From CAZRDB01 sp964598695 (GTDB taxonomy: Bacteria > Armatimonadota > Zipacnadia > UBA1398): DNA of 11,775 nt. The stretch covers positions 1-11,775 of the forward strand of contig CAZRDB010000159.1 of the NCBI GenBank assembly GCA_964598695.1, read 5' to 3'. The notes beneath the pieces are model-generated. The model did not search any database. It was not told where the DNA came from and saw nothing but the letters and a program-made list of their open reading frames with translations. Of the stretch, positions 1 through 7,093 are shown piece after piece; the first letter of the stretch is position 1, and each line of letters starts with the position of its first letter. The translations under genes and the position numbers were made by a program.

Positions 1-944
1 CAGATGATCGAGGCCACCGCCTCCGCGTAGACCGTGTAGAGCCGCTTGCAGCGCCAGTCCCGGAAGATGTCGCGGTGCTTCCGAAGCACCTGCGCCATCC
101 CCAGCGCCCAACGCCGGCGCTGCGCGTAGAGCACTTTCAGCGTGGACGGAACCTGCATCCACACGATCGCGTTCGGCTCGTAACGCACATCGTAGAAGCG
201 CCGCTGCAGCTTCCACGTCATGTCGATGTCCTCGGTCGCCATGTCGGGGCTGTACAGGCCGGCGTCGATCAGCGCGTCGCGACGGAACAGGCCGACGATG
301 CCCGAGATGGTCATGATCCGGCCCCAGACGCGCTGGGTCCGGCGGATCAGGCTCACCGTCGACGAGAACTCGAGCGCCTGGATCTTCGCGAGCATCGTCG
401 TCGTGTTCGCCACGCGCGGGTTGCCGGTGACGGCCGCCACGCGCGCCCAGCGGAAGTGCGGGACCATGTGCTTGAGCAGGTCGCGGTCCGGGTAGGCGTC
501 GGCGTCCATCACGAGCACCAGCTCGCCGCTCGTGAGCGGCAGGGCGTCGTTGCAGCCCATCGCCTTGCCCTCGTTGCGGAGCTTGCGGAGAAGACGGACC
601 TGTCCCGTCCGGAGGAAGGGGGCCACCTCGGCGCTGGTCCGATCACCGCTGCCGTCGTCGACGACGATGATCTCCTTGCGCGGGTAGTCGATCGCGAGCG
701 CACCCCGGATCGTCCGGGCGATGCCCTTCTCCTCGCGGTAGGCCGGGATGATGATCGAGACCAACGGCGCCTCGGAGAGGCCCACGCTCGCCGAGACCGG
801 CTCGCGCTCCCACCGCCGACGGTAGACGATCGCCGTGATCACCCACACCGCCGCGCTGGTGATCGGGTAGAGCCCGACCACGGCGAGCGCGATGAGGAAC
901 AGGACGTTCTGCTGAAGCACATGGACTGCCGAGTAGGGGTTCAC
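1..944 (-). CDS. pgaC: PgaC-like processive glycosyltransferase family 2 (C-terminus beyond window)
   Basis: Likely an inner-membrane synthase that polymerises a beta-linked polysaccharide, most probably poly-beta-1,6-N-acetylglucosamine from UDP-GlcNAc. The 314 visible residues hold an N-terminal membrane segment (about 13-40), then a GT-A domain with the processive family-2 signature: VSIIIPAY (62-69), DDGS (96-99), DAD (147-149), TED (237-239) and QRRRW (275-279). PgaC/IcaA proteins are about 410-440 aa, so the C-terminal membrane helices lie left of base 1. The GTG start overlaps the pgaD stop in a GTGA, with a GAGGGTGGT ribosome site just upstream, so the two are probably translationally coupled. 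In characterised systems PgaC works only together with PgaD, and cyclic di-GMP activates the pair. The family call is secure. The exact polymer is inferred mainly from the PgaD neighbour; another hexosamine or beta-glucan polymer is possible. Confidence 0.85.
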   Translation of the reverse strand, partial: MNPYSAVHVLQQNVLFLIALAVVGLYPITSAAVWVITAIVYRRRWEREPVSASVGLSEAPLVSIIIPAYREEKGIARTIRGALAIDYPRKEIIVVDDGSGDRTSAEVAPFLRTGQVRLLRKLRNEGKAMGCNDALPLTSGELVLVMDADAYPDRDLLKHMVPHFRWARVAAVTGNPRVANTTTMLAKIQALEFSSTVSLIRRTQRVWGRIMTISGIVGLFRRDALIDAGLYSPDMATEDIDMTWKLQRRFYDVRYEPNAIVWMQVPSTLKVLYAQRRRWALGMAQVLRKHRDIFRDWRCKRLYTVYAEAVASII

Positions 945-1567
945 GTCCGCACCACCCTCGAGGGCTCGGCCTCGCCGTCGGCGCGGCGCAGGCCCGGCCA
1001 GACGATCCCGCGGGCCGCCTCGGGCTCCTCGAGCGCCTCCTCGTCCTCGGCGCCGTGGCCACGGATGATCTCGGGGGCGGGGACGAGTTCGATCTCCTGC
1101 GCCCACGTGCCCGGGGCCGCGCCGGTCTGCTTGGCCAGATACTCCGCGCCCAGCTCGCTGAGCGGCGCCGGACGGTAGATCTTGCGCTCCCACGTGTAGG
1201 AGAGTTCGACGTACGGCGCGAAACGGGCCGCCTCCAGCGGACCGACGACCGTGCGCTTGAGGTAGTCCTTGCGCCAGTCCGGGGTGCCAACGCGCCGGCG
1301 CGACCGCGGTCCGCGCACCTGGAAGATCCGGCGGTTGTGGCTGATCCACAGCGCGGTGATGATGAAGCCGCCAAGGGTGAGCACCGCCACGAGCCACATC
1401 GGCTCGAGCACCGTCGCCCACGACAGCCGAGTCAGGGCACGCCACCAACCGGCTGCCACCAGCAGCCAAGCCAGGGCGCCGACGAACCGGTGCAGCGCGG
1501 TCCGTCGCGGACCCGACGTCGTCCGCACCCCGGCCTCGGGCGGGGTGAAGGGGACTTCCGGCTTCAT
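941..1567 (-). CDS. pgaD: PgaD-like polysaccharide synthase accessory membrane protein
   Basis: Small partner of the PgaC synthase. Two membrane helices are visible (about residues 26-44 and 57-76). The second ends in the sequence LWISHNRRIF (73-82) followed by a basic stretch, which matches the W-x-x-x-N-x-x-x-F hallmark of the PgaD family. In the E. coli system PgaD is required for polymerisation and forms the cyclic di-GMP-responsive complex with PgaC. This protein is 208 aa, against 137 aa for E. coli PgaD. The extra part is a cytoplasmic C-terminal tail of about 110 residues that becomes acidic at about 172-184. Start is ATG with GGGGAG about 9 nt upstream. The gene overlaps pgaC by 4 nt and probably forms an operon with it. 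Assignment rests on topology, the motif and its neighbour, because PgaD sequences diverge strongly. Confidence 0.75.
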   Translation of the reverse strand: MKPEVPFTPPEAGVRTTSGPRRTALHRFVGALAWLLVAAGWWRALTRLSWATVLEPMWLVAVLTLGGFIITALWISHNRRIFQVRGPRSRRRVGTPDWRKDYLKRTVVGPLEAARFAPYVELSYTWERKIYRPAPLSELGAEYLAKQTGAAPGTWAQEIELVPAPEIIRGHGAEDEEALEEPEAARGIVWPGLRRADGEAEPSRVVRT

Positions 1568-1591
1568 GCACTGCGCTCCCCTCAGCGAACA

Positions 1592-1603
1592 CTACCACGG
1601 TAG
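1592..1603. repeat. Palindrome CTACC-AC-GGTAG in divergent promoter region
   Basis: A perfect 5-bp inverted repeat with a 2-base centre, about 25 bp upstream of the pgaD start. The wider context GAACAC...GTAGAAC (1587-1606) recurs at the second palindrome. A regulator operator is possible but unproven. Confidence 0.35.
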
Positions 1604-1707
1604 AACGACGGTCCGCCGAGACAGTTCACCCCGGACCGGGCCGCGCCTTCCTCGGCCCCGATCGGCGCAGCGCAGGGCCCGCGCCCGGGCGGGGAGAACC
1701 GCCGTAG

Positions 1708-1725
1708 TACGGAACACGCTCCGTA
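1708..1725. repeat. Inverted repeat TACGGA-6 bp-TCCGTA in divergent promoter region
   Basis: Two perfect 6-bp arms separated by ACACGC. The flanking bases repeat the GAACAC (1712-1717) ... GTAGAAC (1723-1729) arrangement seen at 1587-1606. The site sits about 80 bp upstream of the pentapeptide-repeat gene. It could be an operator for a dimeric regulator or a small hairpin. Confidence 0.35.
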
Positions 1726-1807
1726 GAACCAACCGGCGAACCGCGCCGTTGTACTGCTGCGATCAACACCTTCGGCGATTGCCGCCAGTACGTATAGGGA
1801 GGCCCCT

Positions 1808-2701
1808 GTGCTGATCCTGGGCAGTGCACTCGACAGCGTCTGGACGAACGTGCTCGACCCCCTGCGCCAGCAGTGGCAGGGCGAGCCGGAGTTCCGGTCC
1901 GGGTTCTACACGGCCCTGGCACTGGTGCTCATCGGCTACCTCTTCCGGCGGCTGTGGCGCGCCGCCCGGGCCCAGCGCCATCGCCCGAAGCCCGAGCAGA
2001 TCGCGCGCACGATCGGCTGCTCCGACGAGCGCGTCGACGGCTACGTGCTGCAGCGCGTCGTCGGTGACCCCAACCTCAGCGGCCGTTGGTACCACGCGAG
2101 CCAGGTCGTACAGAACGCCGAGGCCCAGCTCGAGGCCGCCAAGGAACAGAAAGGCCTTCTCCTCGCCGCCATGGCCCGTCACGACCGCGAGCTGGCGACC
2201 ATGCTCGCCAAGCGGCAGGCCGCGGGGGGCCACTCGCTCGAGGTCCGCACGATTCGCGACCTCGCCACCGACCACGCCCAGGCCCTCAGCCAGGGCGCGG
2301 CGGCGTGGGCAGCCTACCGCAGCCGGCTGGGCCACCCGCCCTCGATGGTCGGCACCGACCTCAGCGGCATGGACCTCTCCGGCTACGACCTGCGTGAGGT
2401 TGAGCTGTACCGCGCCGTGCTCGTGGGCTGCCGCTTCGACGGCGCCGACCTCAGCGGCGCCGATCTCATCTCGGCGACCTGCGTCGGCAGCAGCTTCGTC
2501 GGCGCCCGGTTCGACGGCGCGCTGCTCTCCCGGGTCGATCTGACCCACTGCGACCTGCGCAACGCGAACTTGGCCGGCGTCGAACTCTCCCGCGCCTGCA
2601 TGGTCGGCGCCCGGACCGACGGCGCCCGAATGGTCGGCTCGCGACTCGACTTCACGCTCATGCCGGACGGCACGATCTCCTCCGGCTGGGTCGAGGAGTA
2701 G
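1808..2701 (+). CDS. Membrane-anchored pentapeptide-repeat protein
   Basis: 297-aa protein of unknown specific function. One membrane segment is visible (about residues 33-50), followed by a basic stretch, which suggests the rest lies in the cytoplasm. A charged, alanine-rich and probably helical or coiled-coil region follows at about 98-140. The C-terminal part (about 182-285) is built of pentapeptide repeats of the A(D/N)LxG type, such as GTDLSGMDLSGYDL and GADLSGADL, which fold as a right-handed quadrilateral beta-helix. Such folds usually act in protein-protein contacts. The GTG start has AGGGAGG five bases upstream. The gene ends 39 bp before the deacetylase-like gene on the same strand, so the two are probably co-transcribed. 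It faces away from pgaCD, and a role in assembling or controlling polysaccharide export is a guess from position only. Confidence 0.85.
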   Translation: MLILGSALDSVWTNVLDPLRQQWQGEPEFRSGFYTALALVLIGYLFRRLWRAARAQRHRPKPEQIARTIGCSDERVDGYVLQRVVGDPNLSGRWYHASQVVQNAEAQLEAAKEQKGLLLAAMARHDRELATMLAKRQAAGGHSLEVRTIRDLATDHAQALSQGAAAWAAYRSRLGHPPSMVGTDLSGMDLSGYDLREVELYRAVLVGCRFDGADLSGADLISATCVGSSFVGARFDGALLSRVDLTHCDLRNANLAGVELSRACMVGARTDGARMVGSRLDFTLMPDGTISSGWVEE

Positions 2702-2725
2702 AGCGCGGCCGCGCCCCAGCCCCCC

Positions 2726-2731
2726 GGAAGG
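2726..2731 (+). promoter_or_regulatory. Ribosome binding site deciding the start at 2741
   Basis: GGAAGG lies nine bases before the GTG at 2741, but directly against the GTG at 2732, where it could not work. This favours the shorter protein. Confidence 0.5.
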
Positions 2732-2740
2732 GTGAGTCGC

Positions 2741-4660
2741 GTGATCAAGGCAATCCCCCTCGTCGTACCGGCCGCGCTGCTGTGCGTGGCCTGCGGCGCG
2801 CGCGCGGCCGAGTGGACGGTCGACATCCCCCTCGGAGCCGAGGGCCGGCCGGAACGCGTCCGCGCCATCGCTCTCCCCTTCGGGTGCGAAACGCGCGACC
2901 TCTTCGTCACCGCGTGGGACGGCGGCGCGCTCGGTGACGCCCGGCTCGTCGACCTGCTCACGGCCAACGGGATCCGCGGCACCTTCTTCCTCACGCCCGA
3001 CAGCCCCATCCTGCCCCGGGTCGCCACGATCACGGAGGCCGGCATGGAGCCCGGCTCCTGCGGGGTCAGCGGGCAACGCCTCTCGCTGCTGGCGCCGGCC
3101 GAGATCGACTACGAGCTCCGCGCCTCGCGGGCGCGCCTCGAACTCGCCACCGGCCGCCCGGTCACCAGCTTCGCCTATCCGCGCGGCGACAGCGGTATCC
3201 GGCTCGCCATCCGCGAGCAGATCGCCGAGCGGCTCGTCGCTGCCGGCTACCGCGCCGTGCGGGCGACTTCCGACGAGGCCGTCGGCGCCTACTGGTCTCC
3301 GATCCGCGCGCTGCGTTCGTCCGAGGTTCCCGCTGCCCACGTCTCCGAGGAGCCCGCCCTCCTGCGCATCGTCGACCGGATCGAGCGCTTCGGCGCCGGC
3401 TACGGCGTCGGCGCCTTCGCGAGCGCCTGGGAGTTGGCCGGGTTCACCCCCGGCATCGGCGAGTACCTCTGGGGCGACCTCGCGGGGCTGCTGCGGCAAT
3501 GGGCCCACCGCCCAGGCATGGGCTACCGCACGCTCGGCGAACTCGCCGACGCGCAGCGACTGGCCCGCTCCCTCTCCGTCTCCCCGCTCGAGGTCGAGGT
3601 CGGCCCCCCCGAGGACGACCGACACCTGCGCCTGACCATCTCCTCGGAGGAGCGGCTCCCCGCCCCTCTCGGTCTCTCGGTGCTTCTCACCGGCCTCGAG
3701 GCCGACCGCGCGCTCGTGAACGGTCGGGAGGCCCGCGTCGCGGGCTCCGAGGCAGGCCTGCGCGTCGAGCTGGTCGCGCCGGGTGAGCCCGAGCCCCCCG
3801 TCGAGCGGATCCTGCCCCTTCCCGCGGGCTGGCACTTCTCGGTCGAGACCGACGGCGACGGGGTCCCGTCGGCGCTCGCGCTGTATTCCGTGGGGGCGAG
3901 CCGTCCGATGGGCGGCGGCACGGTCGTGTTCGACCTCCCGGCCGGCTGGCGACTCGGCTCTGGCGAGACCGGGATCGCGATCCCGGCCGGCACGGCCCTC
4001 ACACTGCGCGAAACGCTCGTGGCCCCCACGCCGCGCGCGGCGCGGCTCGCCGCGTTCGTCGTCCGGGTCCGAGCCGGCACGGAGCACCCCGTCACCTACC
4101 AGGCGATCGCGGAGTGCCCCGTCCCGCCGGCTCTCGATGAGCGCGCGACGGGCCTCAGCGAGGCGGTGCGCGTGTGCGACACGGCGGCCGCCTCCTACGA
4201 CTACGACCCGGCGATCGAACCCGCCTCCGAGCTTCCCGCGGGCGACTACCGGCCGCTCCCGCCGTCGGCCGTCGACCTGCGCGACTGCTACGTCGACCTG
4301 CGAAGCGTGGCTCCGGCCGAGACCGGCGCCTACCGCACGGTCTTCCTCCGGGCGTTCGTCACGACGCCAACCGACCGCGCGCTGCGGCTCGACGTACTCA
4401 CCAGCTCGAACCTGGATCTGTGGTGGGACGGCGCCCCGCTCGGGCGGCTCGACACGCTCTCGCGTCCGCGCACACGCGCCGAGGTGCTGGCGCCCACCCC
4501 CGAGGCGATCGCGGTGACCGCCGGCACGCACGAGTTGTGGATCGCCTTCCGGGCCGGCGTCGTCGACCGACGCGACGAGAGCGGCTTCTTCGTGTTTCTC
4601 GCCGACGCCTCGGGCGCCGGCGTCGACGACCTCGCGTTCTCGGCCGAAGCGCCCCGGTAG
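2741..4660 (+). CDS. Secreted polysaccharide deacetylase-like protein with degenerate active site
   Basis: About 639 aa, exported by a Sec signal peptide (hydrophobic core about 3-17, AxA cleavage site near residue 22). Residues about 50-270 follow a CE4/NodB deacetylase order: TAWDGG (57-62) then GIRGTFF, a helix resembling ELRASRARLELATGRPV, SFAYPRG (143-149), and GYRTLGELAD at the domain end. Active-site positions have changed. Against the usual TSWDDG, the second Asp is Gly61. Against the usual GSHTxSH, the two His are Cys107 and Gly111. The terminal GHSWEF-like motif reads ASAWEL (227-232), so its His is also lost. Residues about 270-635 look like consecutive beta-sandwich domains. This suggests a carbohydrate-binding pseudoenzyme rather than an active deacetylase. 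An alternative GTG start lies nine bases upstream. It follows the pentapeptide gene by 39 bp and ends at a strong terminator. The fold is well supported; loss of activity is inference from the alignment. Confidence 0.8.
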   Translation: MIKAIPLVVPAALLCVACGARAAEWTVDIPLGAEGRPERVRAIALPFGCETRDLFVTAWDGGALGDARLVDLLTANGIRGTFFLTPDSPILPRVATITEAGMEPGSCGVSGQRLSLLAPAEIDYELRASRARLELATGRPVTSFAYPRGDSGIRLAIREQIAERLVAAGYRAVRATSDEAVGAYWSPIRALRSSEVPAAHVSEEPALLRIVDRIERFGAGYGVGAFASAWELAGFTPGIGEYLWGDLAGLLRQWAHRPGMGYRTLGELADAQRLARSLSVSPLEVEVGPPEDDRHLRLTISSEERLPAPLGLSVLLTGLEADRALVNGREARVAGSEAGLRVELVAPGEPEPPVERILPLPAGWHFSVETDGDGVPSALALYSVGASRPMGGGTVVFDLPAGWRLGSGETGIAIPAGTALTLRETLVAPTPRAARLAAFVVRVRAGTEHPVTYQAIAECPVPPALDERATGLSEAVRVCDTAAASYDYDPAIEPASELPAGDYRPLPPSAVDLRDCYVDLRSVAPAETGAYRTVFLRAFVTTPTDRALRLDVLTSSNLDLWWDGAPLGRLDTLSRPRTRAEVLAPTPEAIAVTAGTHELWIAFRAGVVDRRDESGFFVFLADASGAGVDDLAFSAEAPR

Positions 4661-4682
4661 CCGCCCGCGCCCTCTCGCCTCC

Positions 4683-4720
4683 GCGCCGCGATCCCTCCCC
4701 ATGCCGAGGGATCGCGGCGC
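4683..4720 (+). terminator. Strong hairpin terminator after the deacetylase-like gene
   Basis: A perfect 15-bp stem (GCGCCGCGATCCCTC pairing with 4706-4720) closes an 8-base loop and is followed by CTTGT. The U-tract is weak, as often in GC-rich genomes. It lies 22 bp after the stop codon and separates this unit from xylB. Confidence 0.75.
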
Positions 4721-4776
4721 CTTGTACCGAACACCATCGCCGGTTCGGCAACCGCTTGCGAGGGGAAGTTGACCGC

Positions 4777-6306
4777 ATGGGCTACTTGATCGGCGTGGAC
4801 ATCGGCACGAGCGGCACCAAGTCGCTTCTCATCACGGAGGAGGGGCGCGTCGTCTCCAGCGCGACCGTCGAGTACCCACTCCTCACGCCCCGGCCGGGCT
4901 GGGCCGAGCAGAACCCCGAGGACTGGGGCCGGGCCACCGTCGAGTCGATCCGGGCACTCCTCGCCAAGGCCGGCATCGACGGCGCCGAGGTCTCCGCCGT
5001 CGGGCTCTCGGGCCAGATGCACGGCAGCGTCTTCCTCGACGAACGGGGCGAGGTGATCCGCCCCGCGCTCCTGTGGTGCGACCAGCGGACCGGCCCGCAG
5101 TGCGAGTGGATCAACGCGACCGCCGGCGAGGATCTCGTCGTCTCCGAGACGCTCAACCCCGTGCTCACCGGCTTCACGGCCCCCAAGATCATCTGGCTGC
5201 GCCAGAACGAGCCGGACCACTACGACCGGATGCGCAAGTGCCTGCTCCCGAAGGACTACGTCCGCTACCTGCTGACCGACGAGTTCCACACCGAGGTCTC
5301 GGACGCGTCCGGCACCGCCCTCTTCAACGTCCGCGAGCGCCGCTGGTCCTCCGCGCTGCTCGACAAGCTCGAGCTGCCCGCCTCCCTCCTCCCCATGGCC
5401 CACGAGTCGGCCGTCGCGAGCGCCCGGATCTCGGCGCGCGCCGCCGAGCTGACCGGACTCCGCGCCGGAACGCCCGTCGTCGGGGGCGGGGGCGACCAGG
5501 CCGCGGGAGCGGTCGGCAACGGCATCGTCCGCACCGGCGTGGTCAGCTCCACGCTCGGTACCTCGGGCGTCGTCTTCGCCTTCCTCGACGAACCCCTCGT
5601 CGACAAGGGACTCCGCACCCACACCTTCTGCCACGCCGTGCCCGGCAAGTGGCATGTGATGGGCGTCATGCTCTCGGCCGGCGGCTCACTGCGCTGGCTG
5701 CGCGACGCGCTCTGCGGCATGGAGAAGGATGTCGCCGCGAACCTGGGACAGGACCCGTACGAGCTGCTGTGCGCCGAGGCCGCGGCCGCGCCCGTCGGCT
5801 GCGAGGGCCTCGTCTTCCTCCCCTACCTCACCGGCGAGCGCTGCCCCTACCCCGACCCAAGCGCCAAGGGCGCCTTCGTCGGCTTGCACCTGCGCCACCA
5901 GCGGGCCCACCTGATCCGCGCCGTCCTGGAAGGCGTCGCATTCGGCCTGCGCGACAGCTTCGATCTCCTCGAGGCCATGGGCGTCCCGATGAGCCAGATC
6001 CGTGCCTCGGGCGGCGGCGCCCGCAGCCCACTGTGGCTCTCGATCCAGTCGGATGTGATGGGGCGCGCCCACGCGCGCATCAACGTCGAGGAGGGTCCGG
6101 CCCTGGGCGTGGCGCTGCTCGCAGGCGTTGGTGCGGGCGTCTGGTCGACGGTCGAGGAGGCGTGCGACGCCGCGATCCAGGTCGTCTCGACTTGCGAGCC
6201 GGACGCCGAACGCGCCCGACTCTACGCGCGCTACCACGCCATCTACGGCAGGCTCTACGGCGATCTGAAGGACCGCTTCGCCGAACTGGCGGCGCTGACG
6301 GGCTGA
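4777..6306 (+). CDS. xylB: Xylulokinase
   Basis: Cytoplasmic FGGY-family sugar kinase that phosphorylates D-xylulose with ATP to D-xylulose 5-phosphate, feeding the pentose phosphate pathway. The 509 aa match the usual full length (about 485-510). N-terminal domain: phosphate-binding DIGTSGTK (8-15), sugar-binding SGQMHG (78-83), WCDQR (100-104), and EVSDASGT (173-180). C-terminal domain: GGGGDQ (236-241) with the catalytic Asp at 240, GTSG (261-264), and the FGGY-type adenine-site segment SGGGARSPLW. The ATG start is supported by GAGGGGAAG about eight bases upstream; the open frame continues further upstream but overlaps the previous gene and has no kinase sequence. No xylose isomerase or pentose transporter is adjacent, and terminators lie on both sides, so it is probably monocistronic. 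Activity on another ketose or pentitol cannot be excluded. Confidence 0.95.
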   Translation: MGYLIGVDIGTSGTKSLLITEEGRVVSSATVEYPLLTPRPGWAEQNPEDWGRATVESIRALLAKAGIDGAEVSAVGLSGQMHGSVFLDERGEVIRPALLWCDQRTGPQCEWINATAGEDLVVSETLNPVLTGFTAPKIIWLRQNEPDHYDRMRKCLLPKDYVRYLLTDEFHTEVSDASGTALFNVRERRWSSALLDKLELPASLLPMAHESAVASARISARAAELTGLRAGTPVVGGGGDQAAGAVGNGIVRTGVVSSTLGTSGVVFAFLDEPLVDKGLRTHTFCHAVPGKWHVMGVMLSAGGSLRWLRDALCGMEKDVAANLGQDPYELLCAEAAAAPVGCEGLVFLPYLTGERCPYPDPSAKGAFVGLHLRHQRAHLIRAVLEGVAFGLRDSFDLLEAMGVPMSQIRASGGGARSPLWLSIQSDVMGRAHARINVEEGPALGVALLAGVGAGVWSTVEEACDAAIQVVSTCEPDAERARLYARYHAIYGRLYGDLKDRFAELAALTG

Positions 6307-6328
6307 TCCGCCCGACACCGAGACAGCG

Positions 6329-6360
6329 AACAGGGAGGGCGCATCCGCGCCCTCCCTGTT
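6329..6360. terminator. Bidirectional hairpin terminator between convergent xylB and rpsD
   Basis: A perfect 14-bp stem (AACAGGGAGGGCGC with its complement at 6347-6360) and a 4-base loop ATCC. The arms begin with AA and end with TT, so both strands place T residues after the stem. It lies 22 bp after xylB and 40 bp after the rpsD stop on the other strand, and probably serves both. Confidence 0.85.
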
Positions 6361-6400
6361 GTGTGTGATGCCGATTGCGCGGCAGAGCCGCGCCCGTGGA

Positions 6401-7006
6401 CTACCGGGAGTAGAACATGACGACCATGGGGACGTCGCAGATGATCGGGACCTCGGAGCGGACCGGCATGCGGGTGAGGCGCGCCGACATCTCCGTGCGG
6501 TCGAGTTCGACGTAGTCGACCGGCGAGGCCGAGTCCAGGCACTCGAGGATCGGACGCAGCCGCCGGCTCTTCGGCCGCACGGAGATCACGTCCTCGACCC
6601 GGACCTGGTACGACGGGATGTTGACGGCCTTGCCGTTGACGAGGAAGTGGCCGTGCGAGACGAACTGGCGCGCCTGGTAGATGGTGCGCGCGAGCCCGGC
6701 ACGGAGCACAACCGCGTCGAGGCGGGTCTCCAGCTCCTGGACCAGCAGGTCGGGGGTGTTGCCGACGCGACGGATCGCCCGGCTGTAGTACTTGCGGAGC
6801 TGCGACTCCAGGATGCAGTACTGGGCGCGCAGCCGCTGCTTCTCGAGAAGCTGCCGCTTGAATTCCGAGGGGGTGCGTCCGCGCCGCTGCTCCGGGCCGT
6901 GCATTCCGGGCGGGTACGGCTTCTTCTCCATGATACGGCCTGCCTTCGGCGTAAGGGCTACGCCCAGGCGCCGGGACAGCTTGCCGACAGGGCTCCTGCG
7001 ATCCAT
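6401..7006 (-). CDS. rpsD: 30S ribosomal protein S4, zinc-free type
   Basis: Primary 16S rRNA-binding protein that starts assembly of the small-subunit body. 201 aa, the usual length. Family landmarks in order: KPYPPGMHG near residue 30, LLEKQRLRAQY, the S4 RNA-binding domain with RLDAVVLRAGLARTIYQARQFVSHGHFLVNG (read in pieces), and the C-terminal FYSR. The N-terminal zinc-binding cysteines of the C+ type are absent (GKLSRRLG where CKLCRR is usual), so this is the C-minus form. The segments ALTPKA, LLEKQRLRAQY and ARTIYQARQ recall the Streptomyces S4, which is also zinc-free and encoded alone. The ATG at 7006 is preferred over an in-frame ATG at 7048 because GGAGG lies five bases before it and the extension has no S4 similarity. 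It is not beside rpsM, rpsK or rpoA. In B. subtilis and E. coli S4 represses its own messenger. Confidence 0.97.
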   Translation of the reverse strand: MDRRSPVGKLSRRLGVALTPKAGRIMEKKPYPPGMHGPEQRRGRTPSEFKRQLLEKQRLRAQYCILESQLRKYYSRAIRRVGNTPDLLVQELETRLDAVVLRAGLARTIYQARQFVSHGHFLVNGKAVNIPSYQVRVEDVISVRPKSRRLRPILECLDSASPVDYVELDRTEMSARLTRMPVRSEVPIICDVPMVVMFYSR

Positions 7007-7011
7007 CTGGT

Positions 7012-7016
7012 CCTCC
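7012..7016 (-). promoter_or_regulatory. Ribosome binding site of rpsD
   Basis: GGAGG on the minus strand, five bases before the ATG at 7006. It decides the start in favour of the 201-residue protein over the 215-residue form starting at 7048. Confidence 0.8.
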
Positions 7017-7022
7017 AAGACA

Positions 7023-7040
7023 CCGGACAATCCCGTCCGG
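7023..7040 (-). promoter_or_regulatory. Leader hairpin upstream of rpsD
   Basis: Perfect 6-bp stem CCGGAC/GTCCGG with a 6-base loop, in the untranslated leader and ending six bases before the GGAGG ribosome site. Because S4 is a known autogenous repressor in other bacteria, this could be part of a translational operator. No direct evidence beyond position. Confidence 0.4.
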
Positions 7041-7093
7041 CGGATCATCGCGAATCCGTACAGCGTGGTCCGATTCGGCCGACGCGAGCAGTC

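Larger units (their letters stand above)
1568..1807. other. Divergent intergenic region between pgaD and the pentapeptide-repeat gene
   Basis: This 240-bp stretch has no convincing gene and must carry the promoters of two diverging units. It holds two palindromes (listed separately) and a strong ribosome site, AGGGAGG at 1796-1802, five bases before the GTG at 1808. I could not identify a convincing -35/-10 pair on either strand. Confidence 0.6.

Noticed and set aside
75..1178. 367-codon open frame on the plus strand
   Set aside because: Antisense to pgaC and pgaD, both of which carry recognisable family motifs; the translation is Arg/His-rich without any domain.
1763..4702. 979-codon open frame on the minus strand
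   Set aside because: It is fully antisense to the pentapeptide-repeat and deacetylase-like genes, is rich in Gly, Arg, Ala and Asp, and shows no domain. Such frames stay open because stop codons are rare in GC-rich DNA.
4741..4754. Small hairpin CGGTT-CGGC-AACCG before xylB
   Set aside because: A 5-bp stem just upstream of the ribosome site could matter, but it is too short to call a regulatory element without comparison to relatives.
4174..4776. Upstream extension of xylB to a 710-residue protein
   Set aside because: The added part overlaps the deacetylase-like gene out of frame, crosses a strong terminator and has no kinase similarity; the ATG at 4777 has a ribosome site.
7007..7048. Fourteen-residue N-terminal extension of S4 starting at 7048
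   Set aside because: It reads through the leader hairpin and the GGAGG site, and matches no S4 protein.
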